From Anisakis pegreffii (taxonomy: Eukaryota > Nematoda > Chromadorea > Rhabditida > Anisakidae): DNA of 64,000 nt. Position numbers and translations under genes: made by a program. The stretch's first letter is position 1. Each line of letters opens with the position of its first letter. Below the pieces are notes generated by a model. The model did not search any database. It had not been told where the DNA came from and saw only the letters and a list, made by a program, of their open reading frames with translations. Where the stretch lies: the NCBI GenBank assembly GCA_035041965.1, contig JAPYMA010000128.1, forward strand, positions 1 through 64,000, given 5' to 3'. Of this stretch, positions 1 through 15,000 are shown piece after piece.

Positions 1-3000
1 CTGAACAACGACGGAAATGAAATGCTCAACACTGAAATGCAATATCGAAAGTGTTGATACTAATAAATGAATGCTAATGATCCTAATCAGACGGGATCTC
101 GATAAAATAAATTTCATAAAAGTACCTCGTCGCAGTCACATCAATCGAACTGACAACCGCTGCAATTGATGGCGACTGCTTATCAGTAGGTGCTGGATGG
201 GTGACGTCCACACCAATGAATAATGTTGCCTCATTCTTATTCGTGAATTTCGACCACCTGAAGTCAACATTATCTTTACCATTGCTATCATCTCTTATCA
301 CTATCATCATTCTCATCACTTTTGTCTATTATTATTACCATAAAAAGATTATTGTGACATTCAGAAACCCAGAATTCTTTTATACGCAAACATACAATCT
401 CGCACCCAGATGGCGAAAACGCTTTGACTTTAGAGGTGCTTCTTTCTAAAGAATGAAGTGAAGTTGACGGAAGTTAAAACATTTAAACACTTTGAAAATT
501 TCCAACGGAAATGGCAAAAACATCAAGCGAACATTATTGTAGCAAAATGATAAGATGCAGAGACGACTACTAACTCAAGACTTTCTCGGCACACTCCATT
601 ATTGACACCATCCAATTTAGCGTTCACCTTCAAAAACACATTATGTGCCACTGCACATCGTTCAGGATTACCGCTCATTTTCGTGAGTGTTTTTGAGAGA
701 AGCACCTGTGAAGCGATTCCTTCTTTCAAGTCACATACCACTTTAACATGACCTATAATGACATACTCATAATAATAACTCATAACAACAACAATAACAA
801 TAACAGATACATACGTTTCTTTTTAGATCTGTGTTGACGATTATATTTTCTGAACAAATTGCAAATAAAACTATCAATGAGCAATTTTATAAGCAAACAA
901 CAGAGCATTGAACACGAACCATACACTAGTGGGTTTTCTCTTGGAACAATGAAAATGAGCATTGGTTTAATTTTAACGTGATGGCTTCGTTCATGCTCGA
1001 ATAATGACGTCTTGAATTCGATTACTTTCGGTAGCAATGGATTCGATCTGATCGCTGATGAATCCCATTCATACAGCGGTATTCCTTCCACCGTTTCAAA
1101 ACCATCTGCGAATTGCATTCCAAACAATTCACACGCACTCATAAATGTTTTAAAACATGGTCTGAAAGCATCGCAAAAACGGTTCAACATAATGCAATTT
1201 ATGCGAAGATTCGCTTTAAGCAGGCATCGTATTTACGATTTGTTTCAAATTCTAACGAAATCCTATCAGGAGTTAAAGCTATTGCCATATATTTCTCATA
1301 TTGCATTACGAATCCTTTTAACTAGCAATCTCACAAATAAGCAATGAATCAATCAATTTCCCGATGAAATTCACCGGAATTGTTGGTACTCAATCGCCCG
1401 ATCAACACAAATCACACCGAAGATCACTCGAACTGGCGCTTCTTTAACTTGATTCTCAAGTGGCCACACACCATCTCTCACCGCTATACGAAAACCATTC
1501 TGAAACAACAACAATTCAAAATGCATTACTTCTTTTCATTCACAATCAGTCAACATTCACATACTATGTGCCAAAACAAGAAACGCGAGTCAATTCTTCC
1601 GACTACTCGTCAATAACAACTTCTAAGCAGATACATTCCTCGCATCAACATTCAAAATTAATAGTATAAATACAAACATGTAATTCAAGATGTGGCGATG
1701 GTAGCACACGACCGTTTAATTCCACAAAGCGATTGTCCAATTCGACGTCAAACGAGTGTAAAAAGTTATCCATTCTACTCTGGTCTAATCCGTTTAGCAT
1801 ATAGTCAATTTGCTTGAATCTTTCTTTTGGGTCGATTCCACAAACCTGATAATATACATTATCGTCTCGTTAATGTAATCAACAAATAACTGTAATCTAA
1901 TGAATGAAACAATAAAATGTAATAACATATTCATATCAATCATCAATTTATAAAATTCAAAGAAACAATACCAACACATACTCGAATCAGCTTCGGCAAC
2001 TGAAATTCATTGAGCATTTTGGTGACACGTTGAACTTTGTCTGAGAGATTAACCAATTCCATTGGAATGTAAATGTGACGTGAAGATGAACCACATTGGA
2101 TCACAGGCAAATCAGGATAACGCAATTCGATATCTGAACAGACAACGCTTTTATAACACCCTTTAAATGTGACTATTGTAACACCTTTTCTTCAACTCTG
2201 CTTAATACTTAATGCTCAGAGTAAAGCCCAAAAATGCAATAATGTGCACATTTGAAAATCAAATTGCTTGCAAGGATCCACCAGGCAAAAAACGAACTCA
2301 ACTGAAAAACATCAATACAAAATTCAGAAATATCATCTGCTAACAATACCAAAACCTTATCGCTTATCATCCAGCCTCATAAGTAATCAATTCAATTATA
2401 ATCTCATAAGTAATTCAATTTTAATGGTTATTCTCAAACGATAAAGTTTTCAGTGAAAATCCATTGCCTTCCGGCACTAACCTTTATATCTTCGGAAGTA
2501 CTCTTCAACAGTCAACTCAAATGCCTCACCATTTTGACCGTTCATCGTAAATCTTAAATAGCGATGATACGATAAGAGTCACCGTGCAAAAAGATGTGCG
2601 ATTCGCTCATGTTAGAAACAAATACGAAAATAATACGACAATAATTAATAACAGTAATAATCTAATAATATGAAATGTACAAAGAGAATACAATAAAAAA
2701 TAAACAAAATGTATAAGAACAATAATGAAGAAGCGCACCTTTGTACATTGGCCGGTCTTCCAATACCAACATATTTCATATATATATCCGAATAGGTGAA
2801 TTTCAATGAAAGACCTAGAATTTAATTATCATATATCAACCAATTTGGAGATACGATCATGTCCGGCGATCACATATCTTCAAGACAGATATATTGCCAT
2901 GAATTCATGCACGTTTCATACGGTCTCAGTAATCGTTAGACGTCACTCAGTTAAGTGAAATCATCTGTTTACATTCAAACTTGAACTGATCAATTGATAA

Positions 3001-6000
3001 CAATAATAATATTGATAGCCATAATAATAACAATAATAATAACAGTAATAATAATGATAATAGTAGAAATAATCATTCAAAGGATAAGACTGATAAGAGT
3101 AAACCTTTGAGAGCTGCATCAAGAGTTTTACGTTGCCTTTCGTCCATAGCAATATTTCTGCGATTCATCACTTGACCTCGTTTGACATCGTTTATAATCG
3201 ATAAATAATAATCCATCACCGGCATATCCAATTTATAGAACACCTTTGTTGACACTATAAATATCGCTTATATTGAAAACGGATAATTGGAAAATATTTA
3301 ATAACTGACCAAAACTGATACAAAGATTAAAAAACGAACATTAAAATCGCGGTGCAAAACCGAACAAAACATATTCATGAAAAATTTCATCTCTGCTGAA
3401 TGAAATTTGAAATGAGTCTCATCGAAATGACCATTGGATTATTAACATCATTATCATTAACATAATCAAACCTCTGCATTACTGCACCACTTCAGAAAGT
3501 CATAAAAACCCTCGTGTTGAGCTAAATCAATGGATAATTTGAATGAAGAGATGAAAACCAAAAATAATTCATAGGTACGTTACCATCAGCGTTCAGCATT
3601 AGGCCTTTACGGCACACCTTCACCGCACTATACACGCCAGTCCAGGCCTCTATACCCGCTCCAATATCGTGACTCCACTCTCGTCGGTCTGCTCTTGGAA
3701 GCAAGTATATTGACTGCTTGAACGGATAGAAATCTTTAGATATTTCTCTGCAAATAACCTTTCATACGTATAATTTCACGGTTCGAATCAATTTCGTTCT
3801 AGTGCATCAAATTCAATTAATCAGTGATTCGACAATGAACAATCTTAAAACAGCTCTACAAAGCAGATCATCCTATGTTTAACATACCAAACTACCTCTT
3901 CATTCAACATCTTCAATGCAAGTCGATAATTTAAGAACACCAATAGTGATAGCGATAAAACACCGACAATAACACTAATCATCCTGATATGAAGAACAAT
4001 AATAACGACTACATCAAACAACGGAAATATTAAGAATGAATTGCAATTCATAAGGAACAAATAAAATATTTACTGTTCCACGGTTAGTGACACAAGAAAT
4101 TCAGGACTCACTCGAATGGACATCGAACACGTTGTGTGATCAAGGCATCCAGGAACTGCATTGTCATACGACTTCGCTCGTCTGTTTCATTGTACGACAA
4201 ATGCAGTTCACAACACGGCAGTGGTGTTATTGTCAGTTTGATTTGAGGTGAAGAAGATGCCTGAAATGTGAACAGCAACTATAATAATGATATTATTATT
4301 GTAACAATTGGACAACAATTACGATAATAATACCAAATTGATTTCATTAATACAGTGCCTATAGTCTATGGAATGCAATCCGTTAATAAGCGATCTCAAA
4401 TTGCAATTGAACATTGTTGAAGTGATGAGTTCAGACAATCAACACAATACTAGCATTCACTGATATCCTAGAGGCACTTTCTATTTGTTGGCAATGAACT
4501 ATGAAAATGTCAAAGAATCGACATACACTGAGAACGACCTATTCAATCAGATATTTAAACATATAATTTCGTTTGAATCAAGTTCATGCTACTGCAGTGA
4601 ATTCAATTATTAATGAACAAAACGCTAGATACCCCGGCTCGTGGCTGTCTTTTCGATCCCGAATGGCACAGTTCGATGGATGTTCGACCGTTCATATTGA
4701 GTGGTCGATTAGTGATCAACATTGCCGAATCATCGTAAACGATTCCGTAGTAGGTTTTACCGATCAATTCGGCATTATCAGACATCACTTCCCAGAAAAT
4801 TCTACGGCAAGTATCACTGCAAATACGATCAGTTTCATTAAAAAATCAGGTCAAATCTTTGTATTATCGAACTTATCATATGTATCTATGTACCTTCAAA
4901 TAATTTCATGGAACCTTTCATACTAAATTGTAGACAATATGACGCACAGAAACATATGAAACAATAAAATCAAAACTCTGATTCAGTGATCTCAGACTAG
5001 ACTCGAAACAGAATAATACTCCGACAAACGATGAAATACAATTTGGAAATGAGCAATACGAAGACCTTTGCAATATAATGTTTTTGATAAAACAATTGAA
5101 AATTGTGACAAACCTATTGAAGATCTGTTTGGATTGTTTCTCGATTCGGACTGAATACTGATAGAGACAGTGATCTCCATTGATCCGCATCCGTACATAG
5201 TTGGCTTTCAGTGGGATCGGCATACCGATCTGACCGATATTGGGTCGTTTCACTAATGCATACTCGTTTTCACCCTAAAATGAATGTCGACACTTTGAGA
5301 AATGTTGAATTTTTGAAAGAACAATTCAAACGCTCGAATAAAGAAACAAATAAATGAGTTAACAAATAAATAAATAAATGAATAAAAATGAAAGAATCAA
5401 TGACCAATTTCGAAGATGAAGCGGATGCACCCTTCTCTTCCAACGATAATTCCGACATTGCACGTATTTCATCTACAAGATCAGGTAAACCTGAATCGAA
5501 GTGCTTTCGGTTTTGCGATTAGATTACTTTTACATTATTCTAATTTCGTCGCAATAATAATAATGATGATACTTACAACAATGACTCAACGTTAGTTCAT
5601 TAGTAATAAATAACAATGAATTGTCAATTCATCAACAATGAATCTCTTAAAATATTTCGACGATTAAACGGATAAATTATCAAATAAATAATGTAAATAT
5701 TTTTCGATAATCTTTGTAAATAACGGTCGTATTCATCATTTTTAAAGAATATTGCCAGAATAAAATAACGGAAAATTATGAATATGATGAAGAAAAATGT
5801 TGAAATGATCAAGTTTCAAAAATAACCTTTAACGACGCCCTTTTGCTTCGGACTGAACGCTCTACGACCTCGTCCTGATAAACAGAAATAACAATAATTA
5901 TTTGCCTTTTTCAAAAATTTATCGTCTAAATTAAATGATACTCCTACGTTACGATATGACACAATGATGATTTCGTTTCCATTCGTTGACTGAATGGAAA

Positions 6001-6119
6001 TAAAACATACAACTTTAATAACTGATCGCGTAAAATAAACAATTACAAAACGAATAAAGAATATTTCAAAGAATATTTTAATTGTTAAAAAATCAAATCA
6101 ATTAACCTCTTGATAACAT
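1..6119 (-). CDS. Argonaute protein (N, PAZ, MID and start of PIWI), partial at the left edge
   Basis: Small-RNA-guided silencing protein. Exons on the minus strand: 6107-6119, 5827-5874, 5405-5490, 5114-5274, 4633-4801, 4112-4260, 3584-3747, 3105-3254, 2739-2814, 2482-2552, 1982-2133, 1678-1845, 1375-1499, 920-1161, 593-752, 126-257 and 1-31 (cut by the edge); all junction phases agree, giving about 699 residues. The start is the ATG at 6119; the first coding exon is only 13 nt and encodes MLSRG, continued by an RG/R-rich stretch. Argonaute landmarks: [13 protein letters not shown] before PAZ, PAZ at about residues 265-410 with [27 protein letters not shown] in linker 2, MID ending [14 protein letters not shown], then PIWI with [18 protein letters not shown]; the Asp of VDVTHP is the first catalytic residue. 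The remaining catalytic residues lie outside the window, so slicer activity is unproven. I cannot tell an ALG-, CSR-1- or RDE-1-like subtype by eye. Confidence 0.93.
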
Positions 6120-6136
6120 TTTTGCTGATGATAATC

Positions 6137-6160
6137 GTCGTCGTCGTCGTCGTCGTCAAA
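6137..6160. repeat. GTC trinucleotide microsatellite in the Argonaute 5' leader
   Basis: About seven tandem GTC units (GAC on the gene strand) lie about 20 bases upstream of the Argonaute start codon, so they are probably in its 5' UTR or immediate promoter. Confidence 0.8.
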
Positions 6161-7380
6161 GTTAAAGAAATAAATTAATCCGATCACACTGCTCCAATCA
6201 CTCCAATCACTGATTTATAACGACCTTTCTGCACACTATCAAACCACCCTTAAAATAATAATATCATGCAAACAAACGTGATGAACGTTGACAATATTGA
6301 ATTGTTCATTGATATCTGAATGATAAAAGCGCAACACTCATTCCTATCAAACAAGCAATCAAAAAATTACTATCGTAAAACCATTACTATCATAGCAATT
6401 GTTAATTCAATAGTTACTCTTCACTAGGCTTGTTAAAGCTATATCAAACACGTCATAGTGTATGTATTCAATAGCATTCTATTCTTTCTATTCAACCGTT
6501 CATAAATGTGTTGGTGATGAGAGAAATGAACGCATTGCAGCAGACATTAACATATAAACGAACGAGGTGAACAGACAGTGCGTTCGTTACTCAAAACACG
6601 CGATGAAATTTTGCTCGAAGAACATCTCCGAGACACTAAAAACGCCTTACGACTTACTCAATTGACTGCTGGCCTTTGGCTGAGCAACACGTTTAGCTCG
6701 GTACCTACAGATTGATGTTTAAACGCCGTGAAGAACAAATGATTTCGGATGATTTCCGTGATAGCGAAGGCAAACAAAATTTTGTCCAATAGCTATCGGC
6801 AGTAAACCACATAAAATGGATTAATTCAGCAAGCATTTCAGTGCCTAGACCTAAATTTCTTTGGCATATAGTTAGACAGGGCCAATTTTAAGCTAGCTCA
6901 TTGAAATGAGAAAATATGCTACGGTGATTTGAAACGTCTCTAAAAATGACACTAATTATCCAGTCCAGTTAGGCTTCATAAACTTCATATAGGCTCCTAG
7001 AGTTTCCAGTGAGTTCCTAGTGGAAACTCGAGATCGGTCATAGACTCTGTCTTAAGCTTTTAATCAAATCCTGAACATCGGTTCAAGCATTGGTTATGTA
7101 TATTATTTTTTAACAGCGAAATCGCTCACTTCTTTTGGAAACCAGTACTACTCATTCATAGGCGATTTCCACTGGAAATCTCCTTCGACGTGGAATGTTT
7201 CAAGCGGATTCATCACGCTATATTATGAGTAGATTCTGTATTAATAACTGTTGCACAATATGAAAAGCTGCGAAGTCCTGAATTGACATATCATAAATGA
7301 ATATATCGTTAATTTCATCTTCACATCATATCCAAATGTTTTATAATTGTGGCAATAGTTACTGCAGAATCTTATCCAAA

Positions 7381-7885
7381 TTCAAGCCTACCGTCCTCTC
7401 AGCTTTTTATTAAAGTTATCTCAACTAGCGCTGAACTGCACATTGTTATGCATTTGCTCAATATAGATCAATAGATGCTGCAATGCAATAGCATAGAAAC
7501 ATAAGTTTGATACATTCAAGCCTATCGTCTTCTCAGGTTTGCCCGGAAACATATTAATGTTTATACATTGTTCGATTGAACAGAATCTCTTCTTTCTAAA
7601 AATGAAAAGCTTGCTGAGAAATTATTACTCTACGAGGAGATATAGCAATTTTTGTGATGCTATTCGGGTAAAGAGGTTCAAGCCTACCGTACCCTCAGCT
7701 TTGACCAGTAACATATGAATTTCTTCACACCAATCGATCGAGCAGAATCTCTGGATAAAGAAAATCATATATTTTGTCGAGCGATTTTGCTTTGTTGAGG
7801 AGATCTAGCTATTTTATTAAAGCTATCTCAACTAGCGCTGAATTGCACATTGTTATGCATTTGCTCACTATAGACCAATATGTTA
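7381..7885. repeat. Cluster of diverged direct repeats
   Basis: Three copies of a module starting TTCAAGCCTAYCGT begin at 7,381, 7,515 and 7,677. The second and third continue in parallel through CAGAATCTCT and GAGGAGAT. A second unit, containing CTCAACTAGCGCTGAA and TGCACATTGTTATGCATTTG, occurs near-identically at about 7,401-7,472 and 7,808-7,881. The arrangement looks like a local segmental duplication, possibly of a mobile-element fragment. No coding frame goes with it. Confidence 0.8.
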
Positions 7886-8028
7886 TCAGATTGATGTTAT
7901 CCAAATTACCCAAACTTGGATAAGATTTAACCATGAAACAGTAATAAACTAATGAATCATTTATCTGAGGATAAATCGAACGTTTCTTCCCATACATAAT
8001 TTGCTTTCGATTATATTGCAGAATGAAA

Positions 8029-8328
8029 TCAAGGAGTTTCAACAGTAGATGATTGTCGTTTCATTGCCATTCTGTATGCATGCGCATTGTGAGAGATATT
8101 CACCAAACTCATCAATCGGTTTTGTCGCAATTCAAATGAACACTTTCCACTAAAACAATTAACAATGACAGCGATGTTGACAATGACAACAACTTGATTA
8201 TTGTGAACAAACCAAAGTGCTATCCCCATACACGCATTTTCTGTAAGAACTCGAATTTCATGCATTCTGAAGGAGATTAAAAGTAAGCGCAAAGAACAAG
8301 TTTTGCAACATCTCCTCAAAGAAATCAT
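8029..8328 (-). CDS. Weak single-frame ORF of about 99 aa
   Basis: An ATG-initiated open frame with a hydrophobic central part (VVVIVNIAVIVNC) that could be one membrane segment. I recognise no family. There is no clear acceptor before the ATG and no neighbouring exon that fits. It lies upstream of the collagen promoter on the other strand. It may be a chance frame. Confidence 0.15.
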   Translation of the reverse strand: MISLRRCCKTCSLRLLLISFRMHEIRVLTENACMGIALWFVHNNQVVVIVNIAVIVNCFSGKCSFELRQNRLMSLVNISHNAHAYRMAMKRQSSTVETP

Positions 8329-8472
8329 CAATTGATATCTCTCAAATCAGTTGATTATCTCAAGCGAGTCTATTTCAATTTCATCAATTGCAGTTTATGC
8401 ATTTAGGTCACATCAATGAAACAATTCCATTCGACGAATGCATAAGATACATTCCAAATCCTGCTCAGATCG

Positions 8473-8480
8473 TATAAAAA
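8473..8480 (+). promoter_or_regulatory. TATA box of the collagen gene
   Basis: TATAAAAA lies about 108 bases before the collagen ATG. It is followed at 8,514-8,520 by TTATTTCAG, a strong acceptor sequence. TATA boxes close to the start are usual in nematode cuticle collagen genes. Confidence 0.6.
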
Positions 8481-8587
8481 AGCATTCTGGAACGCTTCAT
8501 TAGTCAGTGTTTTATTTCAGAGTTGACGTTGTGGTTCATTCGGTGTCCATTGTATTCGTTTAATTAAGAGGAGAGAGGAACAGAATC

Positions 8588-10149
<1,562 letters not shown>

Positions 10150-10231
10150 TTTGATATCATCAAACTGACATTGTCATTATGATCGTATATACGTTACAAT
10201 CACACCATTTCTTTCGCAGTCGTTCATGACA

Positions 10232-10237
10232 AATAAA
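10232..10237 (+). terminator. Poly(A) signal of the collagen gene
   Basis: AATAAA lies 83 bases after the collagen stop codon. Confidence 0.6.
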
Positions 10238-11384
10238 TATTCAATTGCATGATTTTGTCCTTCAATTCAGTCGTCAATATTATCCCAACAAATTGGCCAT
10301 ACAGATATTTTGCCAGCGTGAAATTCGGAATATATTACGCCTAATCAAAGCTATCACTTGAACGATTGTTAGGCCGACTGCTTCATTTCATTGCATCACA
10401 TATGAGAAATTCAATGATATCATTTTGTTGCAATGATATCACTGTTGCACACTTCATCACAATGGAATTACACGCCTCGGCAGCGTTGGATAAATACTAT
10501 TGAAATTTCATTCGAATGGAAATTGTAGCAAAAGATCTTTATTTCTTTAAAAGTATGAATCGTTTTCATTCGTCGACGATACATCAAGCTGAATTCAGTG
10601 ATATCGCTCGGGAATGGTGTAGCAAAACTCACATTTTCAGATCGCTTAGAGGCGTGACAAACATTCAAAAATTATGATAATAGATGAATGTGAATCTGTT
10701 AAGCGCTCGATGGAATTGTTTGTGCTTGATCGTCGAAGTGAATCTGTTACAAATATCATTTCATATTCTCATATTCATCTATTCATTCATGCTCATATTA
10801 GTAGTCATTGGACTAAATCCATTCATTCGTAATTCTCACTAATCTCTTCTTATCATCATTCATTCAGTAGTTATTCGGCTATTTGTATCCAATTATTTGT
10901 TTCACATTTCAAATCCATCTTCATATTTCTCAAGTTATTATTTCTCAAGTCAGCAACTAAATGTTCTGGAAAATGAGTAATACCGCTGATCACGCAGATA
11001 GTTTCGTGCTCATCGCAACAGGAACACCTAATAAAAACTCAACGATTGAGCTGGAAATACTTTCAAGCTGAACGAACCAGTTCGACTAGTTTCAAGTGTA
11101 TTTTGCGGATTTGCACTAGCCTGAGATTCGATACTCGATTACTCGATAGTGAGTAAAATATTCTTTTATTGTTTTCTAATGTTAGACTAGGAATTTAATT
11201 ATTTGCGCATGACCACAATGAGTATACGTATGCACTGTTGCGTTTGAACAATAGAATGCATCCAACGTTGTCACACAATGTTAAGGAAGCACGTCACCGC
11301 AACCAGAATTCCGAGAATAACAATGATAACTGCGATCATAATAATTATGGCAATGATAATAGTATTGATAAAAATATGCTAGCG

Positions 11385-11417
<33 letters not shown>

Positions 11418-12060
11418 GTAATAGTAATAATAATAATATTAATAATAATATTAATAATAGTAATATTAATAATAGATATATCTGGACTAGCATTCATTAT
11501 ATCATATCCTCATTGTCATTGCTTCAACCGAACTCATTTTGAAGAACGCAAACGAAAACCTAATTACTTGTTATTTCATTTCCTTGCATGGCTCTTTTCA
11601 GTCTATATTGTCGGGTATACTTCCGCATTCGAACCTCTCATAAATTATAGCGAAATCATGAAATAGATTCGAATCATTCACTTTTGATTTGTTCATAAAT
11701 TATATGAATGGTTCTCGATTTATTGCCAATCATTTAGAGCTGAGTAAATTAAGTAAGTAAATGCTGATATCGTGCTGAGCCGATTGCTATGACATTCATT
11801 GAAATGATAATATGCCAGTAGTAACCATTACTGGAATAAGAACAGTAACGATAATGCGTTGTACCTATATGGTTACCTTCACATTATTAAATCACTGTTA
11901 TTCTTAGTAATATTACTACTGTCAACATGATTAGCATTATTTGTATTAATGTTATTAATGATATTGCTAATGTTATTACTGAATAATCATTTGCGTGCCT
12001 TATTTGCGTCATATGTTCCACTGAACGAAATCGAATCAATTTCATGATTCGCTGAAAATT
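10238..12060. other. Intergenic region, simple-sequence rich
   Basis: No supported exon. It holds ATTCATTC-type low-complexity sequence around 10,770-10,910 and the long trinucleotide microsatellite at 11,385-11,476. It should contain the promoter of the downstream PB1 gene. Confidence 0.5.
11385..11476. repeat. ATA/TAA microsatellite
   Basis: About 90 bases of imperfect (TAA)n with TAG and TAT interruptions. It produces long artificial poly-Ile or poly-Leu frames, which were discarded. Confidence 0.9.
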
Positions 12061-12065
12061 TTCAG
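12060..12065 (+). promoter_or_regulatory. Probable trans-splice acceptor of the PB1 gene
   Basis: ATTTTCAG ends at 12,065, twelve bases before the in-frame ATG at 12,078, and no upstream coding exon joins to it. This is the arrangement expected for spliced-leader addition in nematodes; an upstream non-coding exon is the alternative. Confidence 0.5.
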
Positions 12066-12077
12066 TATTTGAATGCA

Positions 12078-15000
12078 ATGAATTATATGGAAAACGTCAA
12101 AATCAAATGGAATCATTTCGGTGTAAAGCATAAGATTTTCATTCCAGAACGCGAAATCGTAAGCGACAATGATCTGTACATGGTGAGTTGATCACTTTTC
12201 AGTTTTGATCAATTTTCTCCGATTGATCCATCAAATTCCGATTTGATTTATCAGCGATAAAATGGGAATTTAGCAATGATAAGCTGTTATACTTCATGAT
12301 TTAATTGAAACACCTCACAATTACAACGTCTCAGTGTGATATCCACTCATGTACCTTCTCAGTGTTATCATTGCCCTCGGTGTTTTATATCATTTTTATT
12401 ATCAGTGGTATCCCATTTATCATAATTTTGTTATCAGCTGCTGTTGGGTTTCTGTTGAACTTATCATTATTAGTCTTACTAATGTTAAGGCATTACTGTT
12501 ATCATATTTATGGTCATTATATACTCTCGTTATATTCATTCACATCACTGTCAAATTATTTATTCATAAATTGCTCCTTCCACTTTTGCCATCACTACTG
12601 CCATGAAATTGCTCCATTGTGATGCCAGAATAATTGTTATTTTGTCCTTACATTGTACTCTCTTCATATTGTTCTCACTAATAGCACTGGTAATATTTTT
12701 GTTCCTTGAAACTTGGATCAAAGATAGCTTATATCGAACAATAATTACCCACATGCACAATATTTCCATTCACAATAGCGGCGATCTGTTTTCTGTTTTG
12801 TTCATACCTTCGTCTAAGTCATTTAGAAAAGGAAATGAATGAATAAAATCACTTATTCATAATTCAATAATTGTGCGCAGAACAATGCGGATGCTGACTG
12901 GCGTTCAGTTGTATGCATCCGTTCATTCAATCAGCAGTCATCCAGTGAATATTCATTTTGACGCATGCAAGCAAGCAATTTCATTACCCACTTTCATTCA
13001 TTCTTAATGCCGATAAACAAAATATAAATCCGACTTAGTGACAAGGATTAGTTTTGGTGATGCTTTTGCGAAATAAATGGCTTTTTGAAATACGACGAAT
13101 CGATTTGTTTCGGTGAAATTAGCAGAAATAAAAGGAAACGTACGGACGGATATGAAGCAAAATTCTAAGCAAATCTTGCTACCACTCTCTTGCAAATTTT
13201 GCTTTTCTTGAAGGGACTCAGAACAATTTCAAGGTTTTGGTCATCAGAAATATTTTTTGAATATTTTCAGTTATTACTGAAGGAGATTCACTTGGTGCAA
13301 CCGGGCTTTCATGATTTGTTAGCGTACTTCAGTTACCGTGGCCATCAAGTAACAATGTTTTAAGTTCTCATTTGAGTCTCTTTCCTTTTTTTTCTGAATT
13401 TATTCTCAGTTTATCTATCTGATGTGTTATCGTTTGCTCATTTTGAGTCTTCTCTGAGGTTTCAACGGGATATAGTGATTATCGATGGGCTTTCATATCC
13501 CGATATTGCAGTCCGATGTCAAAAACGAATGAGACTGATTTGGTTGTGCATTTCAATGAACAAGAATTGAATTAGTTCATTTACATTCAGCACGAATTCA
13601 CTGCTGCAAAGAATTGAAAACGAAGCAAACTTGTCAGATGTGAAAGAAGTTATTTTTCAGATGATCATAAGGAACGATGCCCAATTACGTGAAGTATTAC
13701 GGATGAACAAAACAACTTCCATCAAATTATACACGATTCATGCACATCAAAATAATATCAAAACATTTTCACGTTCCATTCGCTCGCAATCCGTTCCATT
13801 GGTACACTATTGAAATTATAAAATTGATGATGATTGCAGTAATAATGTGCTGATAACAAAAATAATGTTTATCAAACAGTGATGAAACTTGAATGATACA
13901 AATTTTTAAAAAATAATCACACAACTAATCACACCAGCTAATGGAAATGTTAATTAAAGATAGTACGTCACGGACTTATAATTCTTAGTAACATTATCTG
14001 CACTTTTCTATTGGTGTTGGATATGTGAAATAATACGAGAGCACTTACTAGTTTCCATGCTAGCCATTCACATAATTCGCGTCAACTTCATGTTTTCAAT
14101 GGACCGGAAGGAAAGCATTAGCCGGATAGAATGTTGTTTATCTGCGCGTTATATCCTCATCAATGAGATCGTCTGATACAGAAATGATATATTTGTCACA
14201 TGATTAAAGTGCATATGATCAACTTGTTGCACTCAATTAATCTTCGTTGATCAGATTTACTACTTTAAGAATTCCTCTCAAATATAACCACAGTCCATTT
14301 ATTATTATTAAAATCTTCATTGGTACTCCTTTCATTGGAAAGTATCAAAATTTTCCGGTATTAATTGCACATTGGTGTCGAATATTTGAAATAACTGCAC
14401 AATAACAGCTATTGATATGATTATAACACGAAAATCAATATCGGATCAAGTTCACAGCTATCCGCTTCATCCATCATCTTTTCTACCACTACTATTGTAA
14501 ATGATCAGCACGATGTCATTACTATCATCATTATCATTGCTGTAACTTAACATTGTTATCATTATCATATCCATATCACTTTAGACAGTAATCGTGCCTT
14601 CAGGAAGGCATTCCGAAAGCCATTCGTAATCGTAAACCAAGCACCTACTCGTTTGGTGACAGCGTTCCAGTGCAATATCGGAATCGTTATTCACTGATTC
14701 CAACTCATTGTTCGCCTTCGTCATCTTCACATACACAGGTCCGAACTTAACAATGTCCGAAACTCGATTGAATTAACGGTAACTCATCGAAACTCAATGA
14801 AAGTCTCTTGGAACAACTGCAATTCATGGTCACAAAAACATTTGAACATATCTCAGTGAACACATAACATACAAATTGCGAAACCTTTCAATACATTACG
14901 AAAATTTGATGCGTTTGAGCATGTTACTTCCTAGCTATCATTCAAGTGAATATCAATTCACATCGATCGCATTTTTCTTCTATTTTTTCGAATGTTCAAT

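Larger units (their letters stand above)
6161..8470. other. Intergenic spacer between divergent Argonaute and collagen genes
   Basis: These 2.3 kb lie between the 5' ends of two divergently transcribed genes and so must carry both promoters. No convincing exon was found. The main structure is the direct-repeat cluster at 7,381-7,885. A weak minus-strand frame at 8,029-8,328 is listed separately. Confidence 0.6.

Noticed and set aside
1162..1240. Upstream extension of the Argonaute MID exon ([16 protein letters not shown])
   Set aside because: The strong acceptor GCTTTCAG at 1,162-1,169 gives the phase needed to join the 1,375-1,499 exon; the extension would break the frame.
11238..11666. 142-codon plus-strand frame and antisense poly-Leu frame
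   Set aside because: Both are created by the TAA/ATA microsatellite; the flanking codons show no protein-like pattern.
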